A stretch of 64,000 nt of DNA from assembly GCA_964017195.1 (NCBI GenBank), contig OZ024889.1:58475574-58539573 (forward strand). The letters are read 5' to 3'. Positions 22,701 to 33,689 of this stretch are shown piece by piece (the stretch's first letter is position 1; every line of letters starts with the position of its first letter). The translations under genes and the position numbers were made by a program. The notes beneath the pieces are model-generated. The model searched no databases. It was not told the DNA's origin and saw nothing but the letters and a program-made list of their open reading frames with translations. The DNA comes from Siderastrea radians. Lineage: Eukaryota > Cnidaria > Anthozoa > Scleractinia > Rhizangiidae.

Positions 22701-24200
22701 TCATCTCGCAGAAGACGCCAAAAATATGTTAATCTAATCTTGGCCTCTGGAACCCGGATCGCGCGCACGAGCCACATTTATGCGCTGACGTCATTTATGT
22801 CTGTTCTTCAATAGATATGTCTGTTTCTTATATGTATGTCTGTCTGTTCTTAAATAGATTGTGTTCAAGGACAAATTACAAGGAGCCCAGTTTCATCGTT
22901 ATTGTATATAATGCAACTGCAACTATACCAAGGATCTCAGGAAGGACAATGGAAATATTCTTACGACAACATTTAAGTGTCATTGGGCATCAGTTTTGAA
23001 TTCCAACACATTGGTTATGGCAACAGTTCGGGTACAAAAAAGTACATTTTTAGCTTAACCATTTTTTTAAATTACTTTTTGCGTTTTCGTAATCGTGCCG
23101 CACGCACGAACCAAAACTGTTCTATGTAAGAGTATTTATCACCTTCACATTTAAGAAAACCAAGCACTCAGGTATATTAAGGACTGGGTCATTTGAGGTA
23201 CATTTGAGGTACATCAAAAATGAAGGGGGGTGGTCTATCTCAGCAAGTATGCAACCTATTGACACGAAATTAAGCGAAAAGATGAAACTTGTTACGAAGG
23301 CTTATTTTGATAAACAGCTGTCACAATAGGGATCACGTGACTAATTAAGGTATTGAATTTCGATATTATTCTTTAGGCAAGATACAGGAGAACTTATGCA
23401 AACCTAACTTACAAAATGACGTCTTAATAGTTTTCCTTGAATTAAGTTCTACACGAAATTAACTGGAAGGCGTGTCCAGGTCACGTGCTCATTGAAATGT
23501 CATGATTTTGCTGTCACGCAATAGCCATAAGACCCTCATCCAGGGTAGGGAGACCACCTTTCCAGTTACATTTGGAAAGAACATGATAAAGGTAAAAACG
23601 CAATCACTGGAAATGCCAGGTAAACGTATTTTTTCCTAGTGTGCGGAAGCCCTAAAGAACAAAACCGGAAGTAAGACCTTAATTGGTCACGCAATGTGTT
23701 GCCATGGAAATGTCAACGTCAAAAATACTATATCAACAGGATAAAGTTAAGGCCATGGCCAAGTCTCATACTTATAACATGTTTCCTTTCGAAGATAGAC
23801 CACCCCCATTACTTTCTGGATCAGATACTTGCAGACCCAGTCCTTAATATACCTGAGCAGCTAAGTTTGATTAAGGCTGTCTAGCTGTACAAAAAAGTTC
23901 AAGCATGTTGCTGAAAACCTTACCTTGAAGATCTTCATCCAGCATACGAGTCATACGGGGCTTCAAGTTATACCACACAGATCTGATCGATTCGGCAGCG
24001 ATGCGTTGGCCATCCACAACAAAAAGGCAGCTAGAGGTAAGCTCGGAGACATTTCCTGCATTGATTTCGATAAAATAACCGTCAAGAAAAGGGTTGAAAA
24101 GAACAACTGTCGCCTTACAGTCGAGTGCTGTAATATGTTTCTCAACCTCATCTATGTGTGGGTCTCCTAGGAGTCCAATGACTAGAATTGTGTTTGCCAT
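19778..24200 (-). CDS. ATP-grasp ligase, MvdD/RimK-like
   Basis: Exons 23924-24200, 20950-21431 and 19778-19984 (minus) join in phase (277+482+207 bases) to give 321 residues, the usual size of MvdD-type ligases. Exon 1 is a Rossmann-like N-terminal domain ([20 protein letters not shown]). Exon 2 holds the nucleotide-binding part: [11 protein letters not shown] with a lysine, then PAIYQELLQ and [20 protein letters not shown]. Exon 3 ends with [20 protein letters not shown], matching the metal-binding FLExNPxGqW-type block. Related bacterial enzymes join side chains in ribosomal peptides or add amino acids. Two usual metal/nucleotide ligands look substituted: Asn for Asp in AAYNFLE and Asp for Asn in LECDP. 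The usual DWR segment between exons 2 and 3 was not found, so a small exon could be missing. An AATAAA on the minus strand near 19610 could serve polyadenylation. Confidence 0.8.
20009..20949. other. ATP-grasp intron 2 with ambiguous exon-like segments
   Basis: Open frames at 20406-20591 and 20606-20848 (minus) have possible AG acceptors, and one segment near 20560 reads ENWRL, faintly like the missing DWR block. None fits the family well enough to be called an exon. Confidence 0.3.
22060..22510. repeat. GGCGTTTATTAGAGAG-type repeat in the ATP-grasp intron 1
   Basis: Two clusters (22066-22180 and 22405-22505) of GGGGCGTTT and GAGGCGTTTATT-like units enclose an AT-rich centre. This looks like a pogo-like MITE with iterated termini. 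The rest of intron 1 (21432-23923) shows no ORF of interest. Confidence 0.5.
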
Positions 24201-24353
24201 AGTAGTTTGAGTAAAAGTTAGAGAAACAACAAGAAAAACACGAATTTTTTAACTAAATTTCGGGAAAAGTGACACGCGGAGCGTAATAAATTTCTTGGAA
24301 TCTTAGCACAGCCTTTAGACACTGACTGTAAGAGAAGATCCGTCCTGAGGAAA

Positions 24354-25253
24354 CACCAAGTTCTTTAACCACAACAAATTATCGAATTACAAGCGTTTTG
24401 AAATCTCAGGTGATTATCAGATGTCATCACGAGAAAGAGTTTTATTAGATCTTTGAGTCAACGATAATAACTCAATCGTACATGACCATTCTTGCTCTGA
24501 AATAAAATGCGTTGCTCAAAAGACAAAAACTGTCACGTGTACACTTAGCCTGAGAGCAAGCTCTCGGGGGGGGGGGGAGAGTGGGGGATGGGGAGGAAAC
24601 AGTTACACTGAACGTATTTGGGGCACATTTTCGAAAAAGGAAAATGTCAATTGCAGCTAGCTTATTATTCTGTTTCTAGAATAATTAAAGGATAAAAATT
24701 CCAAAAAGTACTCCGTGAAGTTATAGCGAATTTTGTGTTTTGCGTGACTATAAAAGTAATCACCAAAGGTGCTGATAAACTGTCAACGCTCTGGGTCTCC
24801 AGCAGTTTTAGTTGAAAAGAAGAAAAGAAGAAGCACCAAGTTCTTTAACCACAACAAACTATCGAATTACAAGCGTTTTGAAATCTCAGGTGATTATCAG
24901 ATGTCATCACGAGAAAGAGTTTTATTTGATCTTAAGTCAACGATAATAACTCAATCGTACATGACCATTCTTGCTCTGTCACGTGTACATGCACTTAGCC
25001 TGCGAGCAAGCTCTCGGCGGGTGGGGGATGGGGAGGAAATAGTTATACTGAACGTATTTGGGGCACATTTTCGAAAAAGGAAAATGTCAATTGTAGCTAG
25101 CTTATTATTCTGTTTCTAGAATAATTAAAGAATAAAAATTCCAAAAAGTACTCCTTGAAGTTATAGCGAATTTTGTGTTTTGCATGACTATAAAAGTAAT
25201 CACCAAGGTGCTGATAAACTGTCAACGCTCTGGGTCTCCAGCAGTTTTAGTTG
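24354..25253. repeat. Tandem duplication upstream of the ATP-grasp gene
   Basis: Copy 1 (24354-24814) and copy 2 (24834-25253) share almost all sequence, period 480. Copy 2 lacks about 35 bases after TTGCTCTG and a longer G-run. Because the gene starts at 24200 on the minus strand, copy 1 begins about 150 bases upstream of its ATG and both copies could hold promoter elements. The G-run near 24567 differs in length between copies. Confidence 0.9.
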
Positions 25254-26806
25254 TGTGAGATCACACACTCCAGATCAGGAAAAATTTAATCACATGGATT
25301 GAAGCTTCTGAATCTTCGTCTGTTCATAGTATATGAAAGCTTTCAACCTTCCAGGCCAGCCGAAAAAGAAAAAAAAACTCACTACTGCAAGAGAGTCTCA
25401 CTTCTATCTTTTGTTCTTTTCCAGTGGCCGGGACCCGAGTGAATTTACTTAGGCAGGAAACCTATACTTGATACATAGAGGATCTCAATGGTTTTAACTG
25501 CCGTGTCATATGGCCAAAAATTCAAAAGTCAACCGATAAATGAAGAGACTCTTTTTACCGTCGGCCGTCAAAAAAGAGACCAAAGTCAAATAATAGTAAC
25601 CTTAAGATGCTTAAAACATCGTTTATATTAGCTTCTGAAGTTTCAATTGAACTGAATCGAGACAATATTTGCACTGGTCCTCAAAGGCTTTAGAGTGTGA
25701 TATTTCTCATCTGAGCAGTTCACCCAGATTGAACTTCGAATATATATTTTCCTTTTTCCCTGGAGTTTTAGCCGTTACCGTTGTCTCGGACAGGACTCCT
25801 GCGCGGAATGTTCTGCCTACTGAAAGTCCTGAATCAAACTCCACTCTTATATTTCAAGCTCAGCTTAGTATTTTTTAAGTGCCTAAAAAGAACTTTATTT
25901 AAATTTATTCTATTTTATTTTATCATGCTATCATGCTAGGTTGACAGGCTCCGCGGTGGGGAAAAAGCGGGAAAAAAGTTGGCGAGCGAAGCGAGCGGAG
26001 CGTGGACTTGGGACCTGGTCTCTTCCCTACTCAGCGCGCGGTTAGCGGTGTTTTTTTGTTTGTTTGTTTTTGTTTTTCGTGCTATTTCCCCACCGCGGAG
26101 CCTGCACAGAGGCTATTTACATATGACACGGTTGATGTGATTTCCCTACAAATTTTTACTAATCCCCTTATTCATTTAAATACAATAACTGAGTGTATTC
26201 TCGCGCTTTGATTGGATCTAGCCCACTTGGATACTGACATAGGCTTGGCTACTATATGTGGGCTAGCATGACGTTCTTCCCTATAATTGATACCGGCAGA
26301 ATTTCAAGCATAATCCACTACCTTAAATTTATTCCGCTTGTATAGTATGACTCTGACCTCCGTTAGCTTTCAACTGGGGTATATATGTATATAACGGGGA
26401 CAAGAAAAAACATTTTGTAATTTTTGAATGAAGTTTATTAAAACGTTGCAATGAAAAACGGTGCATCCAATAAAAACCTTCTCTGTACTCTTAAGTCTTT
26501 CTTCAGTACGTTCGCTAAGTTTTAATACGAGAATCGGCTTACAAACGTCTAAGATTAAATGTTGCGTCAACCAGTAGTATCACGCGCGACCTTTAAGTGC
26601 GAAATAACTCGACGCGAGAATTTCTAAAGACTGACTTGTTTTTTTTTCTTTTATTATTATTTATTAGTATTTTTTTTATAATCATGGGAATTTTGGGTAA
26701 TCAAGAGAAAGCATGGATTACTCTTTCCTACCTGGCTAATCCGTCGACTTTCCCATTTCTACACTCACTTGCTGTACGTAGACACAACATAACGCGCGCT
26801 TTTGAG
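25254..26806. other. Intergenic; one foldback, no gene seen
   Basis: ORFs at 25669-25878 and 26002-26211 have no recognisable family. The 25945-26104 foldback is the only clear structure. Confidence 0.5.
25945..26104. mobile_element. Foldback MITE with GC-rich ends
   Basis: The ends CAGGCTCCGCGGTGGGGA and TCCCCACCGCGGAGCCTG are perfect inverted repeats of 18 bases. The interior has a GCGAGCGAAGCGAGCGGAGC run. No coding capacity; target duplication not clear. Confidence 0.85.
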
Positions 26807-27399
26807 TCAGTGTCTTAACCTTATTATTGTAGGCCATGTGCCATTAAGAAGCGGCTTTACAGGACCGAGGTATTCGTAGCCAAACATCAAAAATACACTG
26901 CGGTATTGTTCCTCAATACGAATAATGTACTCAGGGGGAACCTGGGAATAGTAATCCGGAACTTCATCATGACTAGTTTCCCGCCAATCAATTCCTGCCA
27001 ATTTTAGCAGGAGAGTGGCGTCCTCTTCCAAAGTTTCTAAGCGACCAATGAAATCGTAGTTTACAAAACATGGATCGCATACTTGCTCGTATTAATAAAT
27101 TACCATCTGAAATGATAAGAGTAATCAGAAGCTACGACCATTTTAAACGAGCAATTAAGACGTACTTGTTTAAGAAAGCATTTGCTTGTTACAGTTAGAG
27201 CCTCTTTTAGCAGACTTCTTTCGAATTTTAGTTTTAGATTTAGTTTTAATTTTAATCTTAAGTTTTTGATTTTTAATTCTAGGAGGTTTTTAACTGTATT
27301 TTTATATATTTTTTTTGTAAATTTTTAGGTTTTTAATTAATTTGATGTAAGGCGCATTTGATCATATCCATATGTTAATTTGCGCCGAATAAGCATTAA

Positions 27400-27442
<43 letters not shown>

Positions 27443-27738
27443 GAGCCAATGTTGACCTCGATATCTATCACTGGAATAAAACTTTATAAATTCCTCAAAG
27501 GTAATCCAGTTCTCTTTACCAGGTTTAAAATCATTAGATCGATATAATTTAACTATTTCATTTCTATACCCTGTGCTGTACTTAAAGTAGGCATCGGATA
27601 AAAACTTGTTTTTGAAGGCCAAGAGCAAACGATGCAGCGGTTCGCGGACAAAAAGAAACTTGAAATAAGTTTGCAGACGTATCTTTCTTTCTTTTCGGGG
27701 TATTAATTCAGTAGTCTCCACTGGTTCCACGTGTGAAC
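26807..27738 (-). pseudogene. Carbohydrate sulfotransferase (HNK-1 ST/CHST11 type), C-terminal part, split by a LINE
   Basis: Two minus-strand pieces, 27442-27738 and 26807-27082, form one sulfotransferase C-terminal half. The first has an AG acceptor at 27739 and the 3'-phosphate-binding motif FKFLFVREPLHRLLLAFKNK. The second reads VCDPCFVNYDFIGRLETLEE and ends at a stop at 26807. Homologues transfer sulfate from PAPS to glycans in the Golgi. The pieces would be continuous (QHWL then VCDPC) but are separated by a 359-bp LINE in the opposite orientation, which introduces stops right after QHWL. Upstream exons with the PAPS 5'-phosphosulfate loop and the membrane anchor were not found. It is a broken or rearranged gene, unless the LINE is spliced out as a new intron, for which no good sites are visible. 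Confidence 0.8.
27083..27441 (+). mobile_element. 5'-truncated non-LTR retrotransposon (CR1/L2-like) in a sulfotransferase exon
   Basis: The 5' end encodes the RT C-terminal tail (LPSEMIRVIRSYDHFKRAIK, then TYLFKKAF and a stop), then an AT-rich 3'UTR and an (ATT)n tail at 27405-27441. Microsatellite tails of this sort are typical of CR1/L2-clade LINEs. No target duplication is evident. Confidence 0.85.
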
Positions 27739-27799
27739 CTGAAAAGAAGGGAACAAACGAATTAAGGCGAAGTTTGTTGTTGTATGTCATATGCATATG

Positions 27800-28043
27800 C
27801 AGCCGCGCAGTCTGGATATGGGGTACTAGAGAAATTGTCTTTGACTGAAAAAGTAAATGCGATCAACAGCTAATAAGAGCAAGTAGATTAAATTGTTTGA
27901 CACAGCTTTTCTGCACACGGCAGAAATTTAAAGGTCGTTAGCTACGTTTTTAGCTACCATTTTAAATACCTTAGTTTATAACGAGGCCCCGAACAACACA
28001 GCAATGCTTCTTTCGTCGAGCCAAGAAGATGATACTGTGCTAT
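27800..28043. other. Short non-coding interval
   Basis: Nothing recognised between the sulfotransferase exon and the minisatellite. Confidence 0.4.
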
Positions 28044-28165
28044 CCATTATGATGTCATCGTAGTCCATCGTAGTCATCGTAGTCCATCGTAGTCCATCGT
28101 AGTCCCATGTCATCGTATGTCATCGTAGTCCATCGTAGTCCAAGTAGTCCATTATGATATCATCG
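28044..28165. repeat. CATCGTAGTC minisatellite
   Basis: About ten units of CATCGTAGTC and variants in tandem with no unique spacers. Not a CRISPR array, since the repeats abut each other. Confidence 0.9.
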
Positions 28166-28191
28166 TTCAAGGAGCCAATAGGAAGCCAAAA

Positions 28192-28799
28192 TTTTCTAGC
28201 TTATTTCTGTTACCACAACAAGATCTAAAATTCACTTCTAATGTTGTTTTGAAGGTAAACTGGTTAAAAACGCTAACGGACACTGGTATGCCAGTTTTTG
28301 AACAAAGACACTTCGCAAGAAAATCTTGCCAAATTTTAATCTAATTTTCGGTTCAAAACGATTTAACAACCATGAAAAAGTCTAGCGAGATCCAACAAAG
28401 TATCATACGTGTAAATACAGTTGCTGACGCTTCCAAAACAGATTTGGGTTTGGTTTACAATGTTTTCTTGTTTATTTTTGTAATGTTTTCTAATTTATTT
28501 CTGTTACCATAACGAGCTCTACGATTCGCTTCTAATGTTGTTTTGAAGGTAAAGTTAAAAATAACGAGAAAGATTTTTAAGTGTCCTTGGCCAAGGAAAA
28601 CTTGACACATTTTAATTTCTACTGCACTGACATTGACGGTACAAAGCGATTTAACTGCCATGAAAAAGTCTAGGGAGATCCGACAAAATTTCTAGCAGAA
28701 TTATGAAAGTATCATACATGTAAACACAGTTGCTGACGCTTCCAAAAGGGTGAAAGATAATTGCTTGATACTGGCGGATTTGGGTTTTGGTTTACAATG
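28192..28799. repeat. Diverged tandem duplication, period about 293
   Basis: Copy 1 (28192-28462) and copy 2 (28485-28799) share TTATTTCTGTTACCA, TTCTAATGTTGTTTTGAAGG, CCATGAAAAAGTCTAG and TTTGGTTTACAATG blocks in order, with indels. No ORF crosses both. Function unknown. Confidence 0.8.
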
Positions 28800-30421
28800 C
28801 ATGACTGTGTGGCCGGCTTTTGAATGTCGGAAGCAGATCCTAAACACTATTAAGGTTACCGCGTACCTTCAGAGGTGTCTTCAGTCTTACGCATGCAGCG
28901 CTTCTCAGTTTCGCCGCAGATACCCCAAACCCTATATCAAATTAAGGCTTATAAAACTGGCTATTTGAATATGCCACTAACTTTTCACGAAAACGAATTT
29001 TTAAGTTTTCCGCGAAGTCTGAATATGAAGGTCTAGATCGCCTTTTGAAAGCTCCAGCTCAAAGGGAATTTTAAAGTTTGCAATTTTTTTGCTTGGTGAA
29101 AGTCCGGCGCATAAGGGCTAAAAAACCGTGTTGGGGTTTTCCTTTATTCAGCCGCGTTCAAAAGCTTTCAAACAATTTCTAAATCGCAAGAAAAACATAC
29201 GGAGTAACGGCACAGAAATGGTTCTTAACGAAAAAATATTCAGAATTATCGAATTCCCCGACACGTTCTTGTTGAAGAAGCGTCAAGCTAGCGACTCTCC
29301 AGATTTGATTAAAATCGAACAAATCGCCTTTGAGTTGGAACTCTTTAAAGTGTCACCTTCAAACGAAAAATGAATGCCGAGAAATAGCGCTCAAAAGAAA
29401 ATCTTCGCTACGCAAACAAACACCGCCCCCAAACACCTTTGCCGACAGTAGACCAATCAGTGGGTGCTATTTTATCTTCCGGTCACCTCCCGTGGAAATT
29501 TCGCGCAATATTCTCTCCAAGCAAATCCTAGTGTTCCTAACATTCAACCATCTTACCATTTTGTCGAATTTCTTTCAATGTTGGACGTCGTTTAACTGAT
29601 ATTATCGTGATGGGGAGAACCAAAAGAGCGAAAACCTCAAGCCAACCAGCTGGGCCTAAACTGAAGCGGCCAAGGCGGGCAAAAAAGCGAAGCGAAGAGA
29701 AACTGAGCGCTGTGGAGCGCTGTGATTGAATCAGTACAACTGCAGCAGTTCTTTTGAACAGCGCTTCTTATATTGGTTGAATGGGTACTTATTGTAGTGT
29801 CAAGCTAAGTAAAGCTTATAATTGAACAATGCTCAAAGGGCTTATATTTACTTGCGTTATCAAGCAATCTAATTACGCGTGTTCGACACACAATTGTTTT
29901 GTCCGTTTCTCGCCGGCAAATAGGGAATTTTTAAAGGCAATTGTTGGTATCCAAAAGATTCAATATTGCTTAGACATATTTGTATCTTTCCAAAAGAGTG
30001 TAATTAAGTAACAACAAAAGAGCGGTTTCATCGGGATCTGATAGGTCAATGTACAAATGAGTGAAACTATTAGCTGTGACAGCAAGCGAGGTTCCCTGCG
30101 AAGAGATCAAAAGGTCGTCTCCCAGCGTTGGCTATATACCACGGGCTACGTGTACACCGTATTAACAAATCTAAAATAATAAAATTCTTCTTTTTGCATT
30201 AAAATCAAAACATTGAAGAAAATCAAAAGAGAACACGGGTAAAACGAGATGAATTTAAATTCACTATCTCTATATTATCGGTTCTATGTTTACGCTATGC
30301 GGGAGCTGGTAACCGGTAACAGTTATCAGGTTACTTGAATGATTGTGTGTTGTAAACTGTATTCATGTCAGGTCGCTTGTTCAGGGCTGCTCTACTATCC
30401 CAGAGAGATCAAACGGAGGTA
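28800..30421. other. Non-coding stretch
   Basis: ORFs at 29128-29373 and 29330-29599 overlap in frame-shifted positions and match nothing I know. The segment 29440-29760 is moderately GC-rich and may be promoter-like, but I see no gene to attach it to. Confidence 0.4.
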
Positions 30422-30703
30422 CTACAATGTATTCCATCGAATTGCAGTAATAACAGACGCTGTACGTTTCTGCGTAGTTTGCGCTCGCAAAATATTATTT
30501 GGTATTAAATCGTCTGGCGATTCACTGTCACTATTGCGATTAAAATCAGTCCAAACATTCAATAACCCTCTTTCTTCCGTTCCAAGGATATTTTGCCTGC
30601 TCGCTCCGATACTTTCCTCGTAATTGGAGGGTTCTGACGGCCATTCCCGATGGTATGAACCTTTGTCTGATGCAGCGAGGCTACAACGTGTTTCCTCTGT
30701 CAT
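30422..30703 (-). CDS. Possible first exon, unrecognised 93-residue polar protein
   Basis: An ATG-initiated minus-strand ORF (MTEETRCSLAASDKG at the start) with a polar, acidic composition and no membrane segment. A GT near codon 81 (after TTQKR) could be a donor, making this an N-terminal exon of a gene extending left. No downstream exon was identified and no family is recognised. It may be chance. Confidence 0.25.
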   Translation of the reverse strand: MTEETRCSLAASDKGSYHREWPSEPSNYEESIGASRQNILGTEERGLLNVWTDFNRNSDSESPDDLIPNNILRAQTTQKRTASVITAIRWNTL

Positions 30704-32240
30704 GCTTTTCCTCTTTTCCTCTTTTTTCGCTTTTTGGAGTTAGCCCACGGACATTTCCGCGGCCTGTGGGTTTCCATAGCAAAGTCATAACTTAGAAAAC
30801 CGGGCTCTAACGACAAAAATATAACATAAACGGACATAGAACGCTTCGGGAAACAATAAATATGGAGGCTCTCCCATAAACAGTCTTTCCCGCGAAAATT
30901 GTTCTCGATGGCTGCACTCGCATCAATTAGCTGTCAATCAAAAATAAACTTTCACTTCCGGTGGAAAACGGTCATCCCATTTTCTTGGCGAATATTTGCT
31001 CTTTTTTCAAATTTCTTTTTCGGAATTAAAAGATTCCAAGGAAACGTTCATTTTTACTGAAAAAAATAAAAATCGTAAATTTACCATTTTTAACGTCACG
31101 GTAACCTTAATGGGAGGAAAAGACAATATTTTGAGCGATTTATAAGCTCTCAGAACAGAAAGCTATAGGGAATTTAACTGCTTGTCACCGTTGGCTGGAT
31201 CATGTTGCTAACAGGAGTTCATCTTTATTACAATCGATATCTTATCCTACTGGCTAAAAACATGACTAAAACACACACAGGGGAATATTTGCCTACATAC
31301 TTGCATGAAATGGGGCGAAGCGAGGCTTGAAATCTCCAACCCCAGGAAATAAATTAGAAACAAACGGCAAAATCTTGCTGTGCCACGGAAGGTTTCAAGT
31401 CACGGGCAAAGAAAAATATCGAAAGTGCTTTGTGTATTTATAAACGTAGACTGAGGTAACACCGCTGATCGTGGACTTACCCGCGGTCAGACTCGCGCTT
31501 AAATTAGCCACCAAGGCCGACACTTGCTTATCATGTCTAGGATTGAATAAAATATAAAATATATATATAAGAAGCAATAACTTGTTTCGGCAGGTCTAAA
31601 GCATGTGACTTTAACCATTCCGTTATGATTTTGACACCATTTTTTCTTTGTCACCCCTCGAAGCTGTAAGTTTTAACAGTGGCTCTTTGCTCTGTGAGAA
31701 TGTTATAAGTGAAGCTAAGTGAATGTGACTTTGTGAGCGAATAAACGTGATTATATATGATGAATATATAAAAATCCAATATCTCTGACATTATTATGTT
31801 TGAAACAAGTTATCAGTTGAGAAAGATGGAATATTCAGTTTGTCACGAGTGTGGGACAAAGAAAAATTCTGAGTCCCCGACGAGAATCGAACCCATGACC
31901 TCCCGTACACCGGTCGGCCCTCATCAAAAGATGAGGGACGAGTGTCTGAGACTTAAAAGAGACCGCGAGAACTCAGCCAATGCAAAATTTCTTCCACGAT
32001 TTAGGTAGCATTTTGAGGCAAACAGAAAAAAAGAGCACTCCACTTTGCTATTTGTGAAACGTGGGCGCTCAGGCGGAAAGAGAATTTCCAAAACTTAGAT
32101 CAAACACAAAGCCCAATTTGTCAAAGCTACTGCTAGTGCTATGCTGTCGGTAGAATCACGAAAGCCAATATGATTTACATACCAAGCCCACCTCAAGAGC
32201 TCAACAGACGCATACAGTTGGGTGATTTTTAAAAGCTGTA
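30704..32240. other. Non-coding, one SINE-like fragment
   Basis: AT-rich; no gene. The only structured segment is the tRNA-like piece at 31838-31930. Confidence 0.45.
31838..31930 (-). repeat. tRNA-like SINE fragment
   Basis: The reverse complement contains GGTTCGATTCTC, a canonical pol III B box, inside CATGGGTTCGATTCTCGTCG, followed by a conserved tail ending in TTTGTCCCACACTCGTGA. No A box is seen upstream, so it is a truncated copy. Confidence 0.6.
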
Positions 32241-32246
32241 AAAGAA

Positions 32247-33682
32247 GAGGGGGACATTGGGGTTTACGGTGATGCGGTTTTGGCCAATTTTTCGTGCGGT
32301 ATTTCGGTTGCGGTATTGCGGTTTTATCCAGATCCTCGGAATGCGGTTTTTAAGCGTTTTGAACGACATTATTCGGTAAAAAGAAATATTTTTTCCGGAT
32401 TCCGGTTTCTGATAATTTCTGAAGCAGTTTATAATTTGAAACTTTTTTGCGTGATGAAGCGTTACAGTTTCAGTTAATGTAAGATGTTATAGTTTTAATA
32501 TCCAATCAAAAAGTCATGGTACCCTAAGCCAGAGGAGACAATTTCGTTTTCAAAGATGCCCATCATGGAACCTTTGCCTGTCGTTGAAAAATCCAATGCC
32601 AACTGTGCTCTTCTACGGGGCTGGGCCTCTCCCTATATAGCTGCTGTAAGACAACTTACAGTATACTAAGAAACAACGATGGCGAAGCATGGCACTATAC
32701 CCGAGTACATGTACCATCGACAGTGTATCGTATTAGACAGACCAGTCACCTTTGTTACACAACACGCGTGACACGACAGAAGACCATGAGGATGAGCATG
32801 ACGCCAGCAGTGACGAACAGGTCGAAGTGAAGGTGCTGATGGAAATGGATCAGTGCTCCAAGGGGAAATTGGTAGTTCCGCATCATTTCTCCTTGGCGCA
32901 CAGTCCCAGTTCGGAAAAGTTGTTGGCTTCAACAATCGATCGGTTATTGTACTGAGGCGACTCTCTCTGCAAGATCCCCTGTGATTTGCTGTTGTCCATT
33001 TGTACACGTAGACGATGTTCGTGGTTTGATGGCAGGGCCATCATTGAAAACGACATTGCTTCCAAAGACTTGGAGAAAATATGAAGCAAAGTTTCTTATT
33101 CTAGTGACATAAAAGAACAGCTGAGATCAGTATTGTAATCGTCAACCTATAAATCAAAAGTTCAATAGAGCCACCGGTTTTCTATACTGTGCAGCAAAAC
33201 GATAAAAGGACGTGAAGGACTGTAAACTGCAAGGCAATCCATCAGCAGACCTATACGAACACTGTTTGCTGATGAACACTTAAGTCACTGACATCGTTGA
33301 GTATGCTGGCCGCAAAAAATCGCAGTCCACACACAGTGATTGCAATTTTTTCACAGTTGAATAAGTGTAACGGTCGAGGTAAGTCTATAAGATGATTTTA
33401 TTTTTGAACATGCAAGAGGATATTCCTGTACTATTATGTGTGGAATTTTGCTAATAAAACAAATACTTACCTTAATTTATTCAATGCCAACGCGAACGAA
33501 TACTTAAAGGTTAAGGCGATTCTGAACAATATGGCGAGATGCAGCTTATGGTAAACAATAAAATGGCATTTCGAAATGCGGTCATATTCTATCGATTTTC
33601 GATGCGGTATTACGGTTTTCGCCGATTTTTTTCGCGGTATTGCGGTTCTGGGTACCCCCCCCCCCCCCCACATGTCCCCCTC
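32247..33682. mobile_element. Non-autonomous DNA element, 6-bp target duplication
   Basis: The ends GAGGGGGACAT and ATGTCCCCCTC are inverted, and AAAGAA flanks directly at 32241-32246 and 33683-33688. Both subterminal regions carry GCGGTATT/GCGGTTTT iterations (32273-32350 and 33577-33650) in inverted arrangement. The right end has a C15 run. ORFs inside (32666-33089) overlap each other and match no transposase. Superfamily not assigned. Confidence 0.75.
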
Positions 33683-33689
33683 AAAGAAC

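Noticed and set aside
24769..25119. 116-residue ORF
   Set aside because: It spans the junction of the tandem duplication and has no counterpart frame in the other copy.
28044..28165. CRISPR-like array of short repeats
   Set aside because: Repeats abut with no unique spacers, in a eukaryotic context; it is a minisatellite.
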